From Turritopsis dohrnii (lineage: Eukaryota; Cnidaria; Hydrozoa; Anthoathecata; Oceaniidae), in assembly GCA_027922465.2 (NCBI GenBank), contig BQMF02000141.1:248001-312000 (forward strand): 64,000 nucleotides of DNA. The letters run 5' to 3'. A program made the translations under genes and the position numbers. Shown here one piece after another: positions 34,518 to 46,539 of the stretch. The notes under the pieces were generated by a model. The model did not search any database and was not told where the DNA came from. It saw only the letters and a list, made by a program, of their open reading frames with translations. The stretch's first letter is position 1. Every line of letters begins with the position of its first letter.

Positions 34518-36043
34518 ATAATTGATATGCTAAGTTTGAAAATGAAAAAGTAACGTCATACTTCTCTCGTATTTATTTGATAATCATATTTTTCGTGCAT
34601 GTTATTTTTTGCCAAATGGAGAATTTTTTATACTTATGTCTTTTAAACCATGGGCTTCAATCCAGATCACTTCTTGAAAGAAAAAAAACTGACTCAACAT
34701 TAAAAATCCGCTATTAAGTCCACGGGCTTGAAAACGGCGTATTCAGTCATTTACATTATGGGTTACAGAAGTGTTAACCCTTTGACGTAACGTCACCGAA
34801 ATATTCAAAGTCAGCTGACCAGCTGTTGACTCCGGAATTTTCGGTAAGTTTTCGACCAATTATCTCGTCATCACACAGGCTTTCTCTAGGTAAAATTTCA
34901 GCCATTTATCAGATGAGTTTAGCTGCTGCAAAATTTCGAGTCCTTGCTGGAGAGCTGGCTAAATTTTTCAAAATCATTTGACAAATACTTTATTTTTTGA
35001 AATTTATGTCCTTTTACGGAGTGGGTTATTTTCATGTACATTTTTGAGGGATTTGGAAGTCCATGGGAACCAGACTCTCCACAGCGAGAGCAGCAGGCCA
35101 AGCTCCAAATGCTTTAACTGATACTTAGTGGGGATGTCAAACATCTGTACCAAATGGGTTAGGCTTATGTCTTGCTTGCTCTTGGTCTATTAGCCATATA
35201 TCGAATGAAATTGACATCGACTCATAAGAACGTCATCATGAAAAGATATTTGACGAAAAATTACTTTATTAGTTTCTTAATTTTTTGAACCCTTAAAAAC
35301 CCAGTGCTGGAAGTTCCTTATTTTTTGAAAGTTCCAGCCTCTAGTTTCTTGTTTACAAAGTTCTTTTAACAAAAGATACGTGTAGTGGGTAAATTAGAAT
35401 ATGTGTTGCAATGAATTTTTCCTGCGTTGGTAAAGCATCATAGCTTTGTCCAGCCTACTCAGAGGCTGTTTATTTGGAAGCCGAGTCAGCTTTTTTTAGA
35501 GTCGGACATTTTCTCTGTTTATATGAAGCAGGCTGATGGGTAAGGAGTCGTCCTTACTCATGAAAAGCAAGCAGGAAAATTTTAGCACCAACTTGACGGC
35601 GTTCAAAATAAGAAAAAATTAAAATGGTGGCGTTAGAAATTATTATCAAATTTGTAGCCAATTAATATCTGTGTATTTGTAGCAAGGCTAGCTGGCTTGC
35701 CGACTTGGCTAACCTGAGACTGTTTATGGTCTTTTACACTGTTTTTTATAAGAATTCTTTTCATAAGAATTACGAGGCTCAAATTCGTCAAAATTCAAGA
35801 ATTCTTTAAGAATCACCCTCAGGCTCATACAATATGTTATCAAAAATTTTAAAAAGCATCATAATAATAATATTATTACATTATACAAATTTCTGGAAGT
35901 AAGCGCATGGTACCTTTAACACCAGGTTCAATCTTTGACTACTTGCCGAAATCGTGGAAGGCTGGTGTTTCAACGAGATTCGAACGATATGGAACATGAT
36001 AACAGCACTTTTCCATAACTTATCAAGTCGACTTTTGAAGGAA
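34518..36043. other. Intergenic, no feature recognised
   Basis: AT-rich with TTTTTGAA / TTCAAGAATTC simple motifs. No gene, RNA or terminal repeat supported. Confidence 0.35.
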
Positions 36044-38134
36044 CAGTGGACTCTCGATATCTCGAACTGTCAGAGGACCAGGAGAAAAGTTCCAGATATC
36101 GAGAGTTTGAGATATCGAGAAAAGGGTAGGAAGTTTTTTCGCTCAGATTTTGAGCCATTTTTTTCCAGCAAGGTCAGTAATTTGTTTTTATTTTTAACCC
36201 AGGGTTGAAATTGTGTTCTTTGGGACACCATACTTTTGGGATAACTCTTTTTTAGACATCCTTTTTCTGCAAGTCTTTCAATGCTTTATACTTTTCTACA
36301 ACAGATGTGTTCGTAAATCTTTGCTTAAAAAGGCATTGGTCGGCTTAAAAACAATAAAGTTTGAGTTACTCTCGATTACTCAAATACTTATACGGATTTA
36401 CTTATTAAAAAACAGAATTATCGAGGAGAAGAAAATAAACTTCGAGCAAGAAGATCGAAAATTTTTATTGGTGTTAGAATTATTTTTTCAAAGTCTTGTT
36501 TTAGAGTTGTTGATTGCTATTAGGGACAAAATATTCATATGAAACATTTCTGAGCTCTCCTCGGAACATATCAATGGTAATATCTGTCATTATAAAGATA
36601 TACATGGATATATCTACCACACTCTTGTTTCGACATTCACGTAATGGATTATTCGAAGCAAAAATCTGACTTTCTGTTGCAATTTTTATCTTCATTTTTG
36701 TAATGTCTGTTGTTTTTATTATTCAAAATGTAAAAGAAAATCCATTTGCTTTCTGACAATCACAGAAAAACATTTCCAAGGGAATAAGATTTTTTCATTA
36801 CTAGTATGACTTCAAGTGCACGCTCTACAGCTTTTGTGTCTTCGTACTTGTACAGCGTAGCTGGAGAAACCTTTTTTGATTTTGTAAAAGAAGGAGCCAT
36901 TTCAACATGGGCCTTGCATAAGGCATGGCATTGTCAAGGGAGAAAAGGTAATAAGTTCAAACATTTAACACTGTTTATGGAAACAATTTGTTTTTAAATT
37001 TGTTTTTCTCTTCTTAATTTTCATTAACTTACTTTTTCACTGTTTCCAAAGTTTTAATAAGAACACAAATCTTGATTTTGTCAGAATGACATATCCATAA
37101 TTTCTGCCTGGAGTCGCTTCTGTGGCTGATCAATTTTTCTTGTTTATTATACATTACTTCTGGATAATCATCGAAAATAACTTGTGTGTTTTTCTATTAA
37201 ACGTTTGAAATAGTATTCTTATGATGACTCCATGCATGGTTTAGTTTATAAACATTTTTCTTTTCGATTCATTTCAACTATTTCCAACATGGTCATGGCT
37301 GGTTTCATTGTGTGCATCATGAAGAAAGAAGAACACTGATTCAATCTGAGAAAAAAACATTATTTGGCAAATATAACTGTTGTTGTTATCTTCCTCTTCC
37401 CGTCCCCACACTGCTCCATTCTTATTGGAAGGAACAGATTTTTTTAAAAAAGTATCAAAAATCGAAGTGTAAACCTTGTGTAAAATCTTATTTCTGTCTT
37501 CACATTGAATCATATGTCACAAGATACATGTATCTATATATTTCTATTATTTAAAGCCATGTGTTTCTATTATTTTATAATTATATTTTCTTACTTCACA
37601 GTTCAATAAACGATGTTAAAAGCGATTCCGAACTTCGCGCTATATTTGTTTTGATTTTGATTGTTTTGATTTACATTTTAAGCCGGCCAATGCCTCTTTA
37701 ACAAACTTCATGTTTTCGCCTTTAGCAGGGCCCGCGCTATGAATTTGAAAGTGGAGGGGCCACATTTTATACTGATTAATTTTGAAATCGGCAATTTAGA
37801 GTGAAGGCGCCACCATGGTTGGCGCCGGAGGGCAAGGAAAGTTTTTGCAATTTTGACAGCTCTAGATTGGCTGACAGTGTACTGATTCCTAAAGATTTAT
37901 AGACCTACAATATATATAATGTAGATAATTTTTAATTTTTGTTTACACCTGAAGATGTTACTGAAGTAACGAAAAGCTTCGTAAGAAAATAAATACATTT
38001 TTAAAAAACTTTTGCGTTTATTTATTTATATAGACCTACAATAATCTTTTAATCATTTTTAAAGAGAACTCCAAAGTTTTTTTTTTTAAATGAGTTGCTC
38101 CCTGCAAGGCCGAAGCCACTACTAGGCAGAAAGC

Positions 38135-38330
38135 TACAAGATGAGAAAAGGAAGAAGAGTTATAAAGACAGATGAGAGGGATGAGAAAAGGAAGAAGAGT
38201 TATAAAGACAGAGCAAGGTGGCGGTTAACCTTGGATTTAAAAGATTGTAGATCATACTCAGCAGGAAAACAACTATGACTATTATAATTATAATTATAAT
38301 TTTAATTATAATTATAATTATAAAAATATA
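38135..38330. repeat. Direct repeat of about 40 bp and ATT microsatellite
   Basis: The unit GATGAGAAAAGGAAGAAGAG plus TTATAAAGACAGA occurs twice (38140-38172 and 38180-38213). A TTATAA/AATTAT microsatellite follows at 38280-38325. Just upstream (37935-38030) is ACCTGAAGATGTTACTGAAG followed by AAATAAATACATTTTT, resembling the 3' end of a Penelope-like or other retroelement. Confidence 0.65.
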
Positions 38331-38429
38331 GAATATATACCATAAATCAGAATCCACAAATTTCCCAAAAATATTTTTTCTGGATGGTTTCGAGCCAACA
38401 AATTCGTTGGCTATATTTACCAAAGAAAT

Positions 38430-38955
38430 GTTATACATAATTTCTTTGTGAAAAGAAAGCTCCCAAAGAGTTGAAACACTTTTGAGTCATTGTTGCTCGA
38501 AGCCAAGTTTTCAATCTGCGTGCAAGAGAGAATGATCGCTCGGGTGTTGCACTTGTAGCTGCACCAACAAGGACTAGCTTCATCAACTTGATGATGTTTC
38601 CAAAGAGATTTATTTCTAGTGACGCCGCTTGATTTGACTATATTGTCTGTTATCTCCTCGAAATGAGCAACCTTTTCATTTTTAAAAACGGGAGCGCAGA
38701 ACTTGGATTTCGGCAGGCAGTGCAGAGATGTCAAGGTCATCCGAGTACTTTTCAAGAGCGACAATCTCTGTCTGGTAGGGGTCGTTGGAGTTGATGGATG
38801 TCAAAAGAAACTGCTCGATGCTTGAAAAGAATTGATAGCGCTTGGTTGCTCAAAACGGTCCTTAATGGCCATGACTACGGTGTCAATTGCATCAAAGTAA
38901 ATGATTCGGTAGTGGTCGGCTGCTGATTCCGGATTTAAAGCCTGAATGCATAATA
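38430..38955 (-). pseudogene. hAT transposase C-terminal remnant
   Basis: The minus strand reads RIIYFDAIDTVVMAIKDRFE, then, after frameshifts, LEKYSDDLDISALPAEIQVL and SATPERSFSLARRLKTWLR. The last is the hAT dimerisation region (ERSFS...RLKTWLRATM). Stops and frameshifts separate the pieces, and the DDE core upstream is missing, replaced by the GIY-YIG fragment. Confidence 0.82.
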
Positions 38956-38994
38956 ATAGCTTTTGGCTGTTCCTTTTTCAGTTGCGTAGCCACA

Positions 38995-39480
38995 CCCGAT
39001 TTTTTTTTAAATTTTTAAATTTATGTGTCTTTTCGGTCTTTGCGAAACAACCTTTAAACAAAGATACGGTGGCCACAAGAATTCATTTAATAACGAACGA
39101 TACCGCAATAGCACCACATTATCCACGGAATATTGGCGAATCAAAGATAACAACTGTGTACCTACAGTCAATTGGAGAGTCATCAAAAAATCGGCGCCTT
39201 ACTCCCCCGAAACGAAAAAATGCCTATTGTGCCTTACTGAGAAAACCGAAATCGCTACCTACCCTGACACGAACTTACTAAACAAAAGAACCGAAGTTAT
39301 TGCCAAATGTAGACACCGAAAGAAACACAAGCTTTTCACAATCGCTGACATTCCAGCCGATTGACGTAATGACGTCAATTAATGATCAGGAAGACATTAT
39401 AATGTAGTTTTCATAAACGGTTCACTTTTGCTGAAGATTGACCAGTAACAGGTCATGAAACTTTCTGACTTATATATTCC
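38995..39480 (+). pseudogene. GIY-YIG endonuclease fragment of a Penelope-like retroelement
   Basis: The frame 39023-39364 reads FKQRYGGHKNSFNNERYRNS, then a Trp-containing segment (VNWRVIKKSAPY), KKCLLCLTEKTEIA, LLNKRTEVIAKCRHRKK. This matches the second half of the GIY-YIG domain that ends Penelope-like polyproteins, but the GIY and YIG strands and the RT are missing (5' truncation). The downstream segment TGCTGAAGATTGACCAGTAA near 39430 resembles the usual 3' tail of such elements. Innermost layer of the nest. Confidence 0.78.
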
Positions 39481-39867
39481 GCTCTATCATTGATATTGAG
39501 AACTATCGATTAAAGAAGTAAAAAAATCAATTTAATATAAATTTATGTGTAAAAAAATTTTTTTACTTTGCAAAAAAGTGGGGGGGCCATGGCCCCCCTG
39601 GCCACCCCGGTAGCGCGGGCCCTGTTTAGTAGAGATAATCAATTTTATATTTAAAAAAAATTGGATTCATATACTTTTCCATTTATTTAGAAAAATTGGA
39701 ATTTTATAAAAACATTGAAAAAATGCGAAAAGCACGCCCGGAATTTCTGAAAATTTTGGAGAAAGTTCGAGAGAACGAGAGAAAATCAGTCAGGGGATCG
39801 AAAATATTGTTCGAGATACCGAAAAGTTCGATTTATCGAGTATTCGAGATATCGAGAGTCGACTGTA

Positions 39868-41714
39868 TTAAGAGATGGTGCTTGCACAACGTCCGGTTGC
39901 AGGTTTTTCCATTTGATTAGTAATAACATAGAAATACGAAAAGAGATAGAATAACATCAAACTTTAGCTCACCTTAGCTCTATTCAAATTTCTATTCAAT
40001 TTTCAAACAATGAGAATCCATGCGTGTTGCCTCGCCTCATTCTCTTTTATGCAATGTTTATTATTTTTTAACTACTCGGTAAAATTTGAAGTAAAAACCG
40101 AAAATTTTAAATCAAAAACGAGTATACTTAACAAGTTCATTCGTAAAAACAAACATGCTATCCTTATTAGGGCTTCTAAAAGCTACTTTTTTCAGAAAAT
40201 CAGAACTGAATTCGTTTTTTCGTTTTTATGTTATAATGAAAAACATATTTTCGGTTTTTCATTTCACATACTCGGACGTTTGTTTCATTATTTTACGAAC
40301 TAAAAGCGTTTTCAAGTTGTTTTCACTAGTACGATCTCCTAATGTTGTGGTGTAAGTATCGGGACCGAAACTAATTGGCGTCCTCTTAATTATGATCATA
40401 AACATTGTTTACACTTTCTTAATTGTCGGCGAATAATTATCACGCCGAAAAAATAAATCTACCAATCAAAATCTCTGGTATTGAACAATAGCGCACTTGC
40501 ACAGCTGTATTATTTTAAGTTTGTAAAAACAATCTCCTATTGTGCAAAGGTTGAGTGAGAAGAAAGTTATGTTTCTGCCAAACCAGATTATAAAGATCAT
40601 ACTTTGATCATTCATACTTTTACGGAAACCTTCCAGAATAAGAAGTTGAAGTATTTTTCTCCAATTTTAGGCAGTCAGAATATACATTTTATACATAAAT
40701 ATATTTTTAATGCCATTTATATATGTCAAGGCAACTCTTTTAAGAATCTTTTGATATTTACGACAAAGCAGTGAAGTGGTGATATTATTCAATGCAGTGA
40801 TGATCTCTGTTTCATCAAAAAGCTGGCAGCTTGTCCGGAGAACATTGTTCATAGTAAAAACAATTTATAACAACTAGTAAAATTGTTCATGTTCGTTCAA
40901 ACAGAAATATCATAAGGAATTTCCACTTCAAAACATACATGTTCATTACGAGAATCAAGTGTACTTTCGTCAATGTTATTTTGTCTTCATTTGTATCAAC
41001 ATCAATCTCAAAATCTTTAATATGATTTTACCAGAGATAGGTAAAAATTTCTGATTTTGCATATTTGATTAGCTGATCACGAGAAAGCAATGAGTACGAA
41101 TATTATTCTCGTCAAATCATAAAACGCAAACTTATTTTTCGTTTTGCTATCATCTGAATAATTCTAATAATTTTGATAATTATGCAGAATTGATAAAAAG
41201 ACATTACCTGAAGTCCCACATTTTAAAAAATTAACAATAGATCTCGAGATCTGAATTACGACTTTTATTACGGGGAACAATAGACTTCCATATATAGCGC
41301 GAAATTTTAAATTTTTAAAATTCAACTTTGTATACGGCCACCAGTAATTACAACACGGATGGTACAAAGGAAATTTCATCGATGTTATTCTATCTCTTTT
41401 CGTATTTCTATGGTAATAACCAACAATGGTATTCTTATTAGTATTGAGAATATATTTCGATTAATATTTTAATCATCTTCAGCTCTAAAAAGTTAAAAAT
41501 AATCAGTAAAACTGAGTTTCATAAACTATCTACATACACACATCATATTTCTATATACATCTATAATAAAATGAATCAAAATCTACAAGTGATAATATTC
41601 TACAAAGTATCTATGTAATTATAATAATTAGATAATAAATAAATACATAAATAAAAGAAATGTTACAATGAAAGCAAAAGGCGCAAACAAAGGAAACCAC
41701 GAGATGCCGAAGAG
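39868..41714. other. Intergenic, no feature recognised
   Basis: AT-rich. Small frames at 40010-40303 and 40155-40355 look like low-complexity translation. No gene supported. Confidence 0.35.
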
Positions 41715-41717
41715 TAA

Positions 41718-42029
41718 AGGCCGACCTCCACTCAACATATTTCGTTCGCAAGTAAGTAGACCAGTGGTCTACTACCAAGCGACAGCGTACGTGCGCAGAA
41801 AAAAATGATGTAATCAAAACATTAAAAATCAATCAAATGGTACTAAATATTTTAACTGTAGTATTGCAGTATTATTATTTTCTTCTGTTCAGTTTGGCAG
41901 TCATGTTTGCTATTATTTTTTATCATCTAAGTATTATGTGTAGTAGGTATTCAATGTCCACTCACTCTGGTGCATACACTGGCTTCGTTCGTCCGCGCGT
42001 ACAATATTTTGTTGAGTGGAGGTCGGCCT
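41718..42029. mobile_element. MITE with TAA duplication (Harbinger-type)
   Basis: Inverted ends AGGCCGACCTCCACTCAACA (left; reversed at right) enclose 312 bases. TAA lies on both sides (41715-41717 and 42030-42032), as in PIF/Harbinger MITEs. Internal TTCGTTCGCAAG / CTTCGTTCGTCCGCGCGTAC stretches are partly inverted too. No coding capacity. Confidence 0.85.
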
Positions 42030-42263
42030 TAATAAGCTATAATAATTGAATAATAGTTAACAACTCTATTATGTTTATAGAAAACAGCGGCGATGCGATA
42101 GCAGGTACCTTCATACGTCTTTTTCTATTCTCCTAGGTTAAACTTAGGGTAGGTGCGTTTTTCAAAAATTTGGGCAATATTAAAGCAATAGCACACTTCA
42201 TGCCATAGTAACAAAATGCACAAAGCTATTTTATGCAACTTGGTTGACAAATAATCAATTTAA

Positions 42264-42832
42264 GGGCAGAAAGTTTCGCGGGCAGAAAGTTTCGCAAGGA
42301 TGGAAAATCGCGAAATTTCGCGAATTTAACTTTCGCTAATGACAGTTCTAAAATAAATTTTACTGATAAAACTGTCGCGAATCCTCCAAAAACTTTTCTT
42401 TCGGGGGAAAAAACTTTCGTGAATGACAATGAATAAAGAAATTGTTTTTTGAATTATTTTAAAAATTCTCAACTTTCTTTCAAAAAAACTGTATTAGTTC
42501 ATTTTAGAGCGAGTCATCATTTCTTCCCACTCCGAATCTTCATCACTACTATCCTCGATAAAATCAGACCTTCTCCCACACAAAATCTCGAATTCTTCCA
42601 GATCATATGTCGGTGATTGACAATAGATGTTGATTACAAGTGTCGTTTTCTTGTTCAAAATTGAGTGGCGATCATGAAAAGGGTTGATCGGATTTTGTGT
42701 TGTTCAAAAAACTTTAGCAACTTTTAGAAAAACTTGACTTTTCGCGAAAGAAACTTTCGCGAATTTTGAATTTACTTTCTGACATGGCAGAACTTTCGCG
42801 AAAAAAGGCAAAAATCGCGAAAGTTTCCGCCC
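42264..42832. mobile_element. MITE with TTAA duplication
   Basis: The ends are GGGCAGAAAGTTTCGCGGGC (left) and GGGCGGAAACTTTCGCGATT (right, reversed), flanked by TTAA (42260-42263 and 42833-42836). This fits piggyBac- or Kolobok-related MITEs. Many CTTTCGCGAA half-sites occur inside in both orientations. 569 bp, no coding capacity. Confidence 0.85.
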
Positions 42833-43224
42833 TTAAAGTAATGATTTATATAACTTTAGTGAAAAGAATATTGTATGAAATATTACTTGGTCAGAAAAAA
42901 GGGCAAGCTAAATTTTGAGACATCTGCCCCACATAACACGCATCACAGCGTGAGCACTTAATTTTGTAAACTACTTTGCTTTTCAGGAACATGTCTATTG
43001 GTGCTTTCCGTGATGGTAAAATTGAACTAAGTTTCTTAATAGTTGAGATCATGACACATGGTGCGTTTATTCGTTTCAGCGGCTTCGTCCCAACTTAAAC
43101 ACAAAAGACGAGTACAAAAGGAGAACATTAACTACTCAATTATTGCCACCGCAGCGAGCGTAAGCAAGCGAGGAGGCATAGTAGTTTCACGAGATAGGTG
43201 AATGTCATTTTCCGATTTTGTTCT

Positions 43225-43263
43225 TCATCCTCATCCTCATCCTCATCCTCATCATCATCTTCC
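43225..43263. repeat. CATCCT microsatellite
   Basis: About six CTCATC units in a row. Confidence 0.85.
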
Positions 43264-43409
43264 AACTTTCGTGTTGACGTTGCTTTTTTTACCGTTTCAA
43301 AGCATGGTACTGTAAGTGGGATACAGAATGTTTTTTCTCTTTCCTAATTTATTATTATATTATACTATGTTGTTTAAGAAGTTCGCATGCTAACATTGCT
43401 TAGACATTT

Positions 43410-43572
43410 TTAGATTTCTGCGAAAGCAAGAAAGCTATTACAACCGGCTTTCGTTTTCTTCTTTTTGGATTTCTGCGAAAGCAAGAAATACATTAAAACC
43501 GGCTCTGGTTTTTTTTTCTGCTGTGCAAACCTAGCGGTTTTTTGAAATTTCGTGCGTGCGCCTACATGGATT
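43410..43572. repeat. Tandem and dispersed repeat
   Basis: TTTCTGCGAAAGCAAGAAA followed by AAACCGGCT occurs twice about 60 bases apart. The following CAAACCTAGCGGTTTTTTGA and TTCRTGCGTGC segment recurs at 47497-47533. It leads into a 68-codon frame (43556-43762) with no known domain that ends just after a possible splice donor. Confidence 0.6.
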
Positions 43573-45109
43573 CATTACATCACCAGCTATCAAAGCAATC
43601 GAAAACACTCCCGACCAATCGGAGGCAATCATTCTTTTTTCGCGAAAACAAAAATTGGTAAAATCTTTACTTGAAGCAAAAATAAGTGATATTAAGTCCA
43701 TGCTTCATCTTATGCCGATTGTTGACCAGGAATATTACAAGACCATAGGTATTTTTAATTAATAGTTTTTGATTTTAGTATCTTGTTTTGTTAACTTTCA
43801 CTTACTTTATTTTAACCTACGTGGTTTGTTTCTATTTCACCGTGTGTTCCTACATTGTTTGCGTTTAGAGCATTTTTTAGTTCGAAAATTATTTCAGGGA
43901 GAAGACTAACTAATAAATATGGGTTCTATGAAAATAGTTGGCGACAAAAATATACCCCAATATCAAAATAACTTAGCTAAGTGATGGCGTTTATTTGAAA
44001 ATTAATTCCTCTATATCTCTGTGTTATTCCATGTAATTGTATTTTTTTTAATTGGAATACTTCTCTATATAGTTTGATAAAAGTGATAAAAATTTAGGAA
44101 ATCAATTGTAAAAAAATTTAATTTATTTATTCATATTCAGGAGTTCAGGAGTTTTTTCAAAAGTAAAAAATAAGAATTTATCAAATAATTTTCATTCTAT
44201 AAATTTCATAAATATATAATTTCCATGGATTCATTTCAACAACAACATTAAATTTCATTCGTATTCTTTGCTTTATTTCATTGACATATCCTTTGTTCAG
44301 CAGTAGTGATTTGTAATTAAATCAGCTGATTTCCCCTAACCACCCCTGTCTCAGTGCCCCGATGGAACATTTTCAATCAGTTGGGATAAGAATTCTCATC
44401 GAAATGACAACGGGGATATCTATTATAATTGCTTGCAGCTCAAAAACCAGTGCATGTTCTGGCGACCAAATTTTCCCATTTCAGTTTCAATGAAGATGAT
44501 TTTCTAGAGTATTTTTGGGAAGATTTTCAGATAAAATTTTCCAAAATTTTTTCAGTGATCCGGGGGTACTTAACCGTTTCAAGTATAAGGAATTCTTATT
44601 TTCCAAAACTGCTTTGAGGCAAAATACTTACGTAAAATATACTGAACTTGAATTAGATACATTTTATTTTCGATTTCAGTACCCATAGGACCGGCCTGGC
44701 CAGTGAACGTAACAAAAATTAGGCCACGCATGCATTGCAAAAACAATTTTGATTTACAAAAGCACCAAGCAGCATTTTTATTCTCCTTAGATGTCACTAT
44801 TTTTGCATTAAAAAGGTTCTATCGAATCAATTTTACCTATAGAATCTTTTTATTCTTGCGGAAAAATTAGTTTTCAAAATAAAAAGGTTCTATGTAAAAA
44901 AACAAACTTTAATTTACAGAAAAGGGTTTTAGTATGTTCACAAAAAAGAGCAAAGATTTAGTTTACGTATCTTTCTGCTTTGTAAAAAGCTTCGTTGCAA
45001 GCGCTACACTTTACTAGAGTCGTTATAATGAACTTAAAGATTTCAAATCAAAATGTCTCAAAATCGCGTTTTTTACGATAGAACCCTTTTATTCTAGGGT
45101 CGCGAAGTA

Positions 45110-46075
45110 TCTCGAATCTGAGTTGAATATTAGTAAAATGTACGATCTATATAAAGAGAAATGTTCAAAAGAAAAAGTCGAATTTGTCAAGCAGTCTTAC
45201 TACCGCTTCATTTTCAATACCTGTTTTAACTACCATTTTCACGTCCCTAAAACTGATAGATGTGAAAAATGCGAAGACATGAAAATGAAGAAAAAGCAAT
45301 AACATTCCAATATCTAAAGAAGAACATGAGGTGCATAATAAACATCTTGCAGAGAAAACCGCCATGAGGGAAGAAAAGAATCGAGATAAGTCTTTAGATA
45401 CCAATAACACGATACTTGTTGTTTTCGATTTAGAAAACGTCATCACTCTCCCTAAAGCTGAAGTCGGCTCATTCTTTTATAAAAGAAAATTGACTCTCTA
45501 TAACTTGACTGCGATGACCTCTTCCAAACAAGGTTATTGCGCCTTGTGGACAGAATGTGTTTCAGGACGTGCTGGGAATGACATCGCTAGTGCATTCACA
45601 AAAATCCTTTGTAAAGTCGTTGAAGATCATCCGAATGTCGAAAATTTGATCTGCTGGTCTGACAGTTGCGTACCCCAAAATAGAAATTCTCACATTTCAC
45701 AGGCAATTTTGGAATTTCTCTATCGAAATCCGTCAATAAAATTAATTAAATGGTGAATAAAACTCAACAACATGTTGTTGAGTTTTATTCACCAGTTTCA
45801 TTTTTGAGAGTTCTCTTAAAGGTGAATCGGAAGCACCCCTTCAAAGTCATTCAGCTAAAGAAAGACGACTTCAAAGATTTCCATAGCACATCAAAAATGT
45901 TACAATTCTCAAAGATTCCGTAGATTCCGTACTCCAAGTTATGTCAACTATTATTTCAAAGCGATGATCTGTACACAATCAAATACAAGTTATCGCACTC
46001 TGACGAAATTTACAAGAAAGAATATATTCGCAAAAAACCACGTTTGCCTTCTATGCGTAAAGCCATTTTTTCGTA
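45110..46075 (+). pseudogene. Decayed transposase-like ORF (SDSCVPQNRN family)
   Basis: Blocks in order are CEKCEDMKMKKK, a stop and frameshift, then HNKHLAEKTAMREEKNR, TILVVFDLENVITLP, SFFYKRKLTLYNLTAMTSSK, GYCALWTECVSGRAGNDIAS and LICWSDSCVPQNRNSH. These resemble a transposon-encoded family in invertebrates with acidic residues in a DDE-like order (FDLE, SDSC), but I cannot name the superfamily. After the stop at 45754 a later frame (KVNRKHPFKVIQLKKDDFKD) continues the family's C-terminal part. A perfect palindrome sits at the break. Confidence 0.6.
45751..45794. repeat. Perfect 44-bp palindrome
   Basis: TGGTGAATAAAACTCAACAA with its exact reverse complement and a CATG centre. It interrupts the transposase-like frame. 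Confidence 0.95.
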
Positions 46076-46295
46076 GCACTAGGTTTCTTCCACGAGAAAC
46101 TTCTGGCGACTGGTTGTAATTGCGGTAATACAGAAATCGAAAACCTTCTTTTCTAACATCGGTATTTGAAACTTCTATCTTTTGGTAAGCTTTCTTCTTA
46201 GTGCTTTTTTATCTTCCCATTTGCTTAATTGTAGGCTTATATCTGGGAACATCGGAGTAAAAGTGAGGTCTGTGTGAGGTTTGTCAGCAAGCCTC

Positions 46296-46376
46296 TAGCT
46301 GATCCTAGCTGATCCTATCTTACCCTAGCTTCCTAGCCTATCCTATCTTATCCTAGATAATCCTAGCTGACCAAGC
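46296..46376. repeat. Short tandem repeat of CCTAGCTGAT / CCTATCTTA units
   Basis: About eight units of 9-11 bases (TCCTAGCTGA, TCCTATCTTA and variants). Confidence 0.85.
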
Positions 46377-46539
46377 AAAGCTTTGAGGCAAACTTGAGAA
46401 ATACAAAAGTTCATCGAAGTGGCTCATAGTTAAACTTTTAAAAGGTAAAATTTTTAAATGCTTCGTAGCTAGCTTAGGTAGATACGTAGTTACTTTAAAA
46501 CATAGTATTTCCGATAAATTTTTTAATTTGTTTCTTATA

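Larger units (their letters stand above)
37726..39624. mobile_element. hAT element with 5-bp flanking duplication (middle layer)
   Basis: The ends are CAGGGCCCGCGCTA and its reverse complement. They are directly abutted on both sides by TTTAG (37721-37725 and 39625-39629). Subterminal GGCCATGGCCCCCC palindromic sequence is present at the right end. A minus-strand hAT transposase C-terminus remnant and a GIY-YIG fragment lie inside. Most hAT elements make 8-bp duplications; a 5-bp one would fit the hAT5-type subgroup. Confidence 0.8.
36044..39865. mobile_element. Pogo-type element (outer layer of a nest)
   Basis: Left end CAGTGGACTCTCGATATCTC and right end, reversed, CAGTCGACTCTCGATATCTC. Several further TATCGAGA-type repeats lie inside each end (36095-36120 and 39805-39850). 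TA is present at the right flank (39866-39867); the left flank is AA, so the duplication is worn. The interior no longer encodes its own transposase but contains a hAT element (37726-39624). Pogo assignment is from the ends only. Confidence 0.78.

Noticed and set aside
43556..43762. Possible exon ending at a GTATTT donor
   Set aside because: No partner exon found, and its upstream part is a dispersed repeat.
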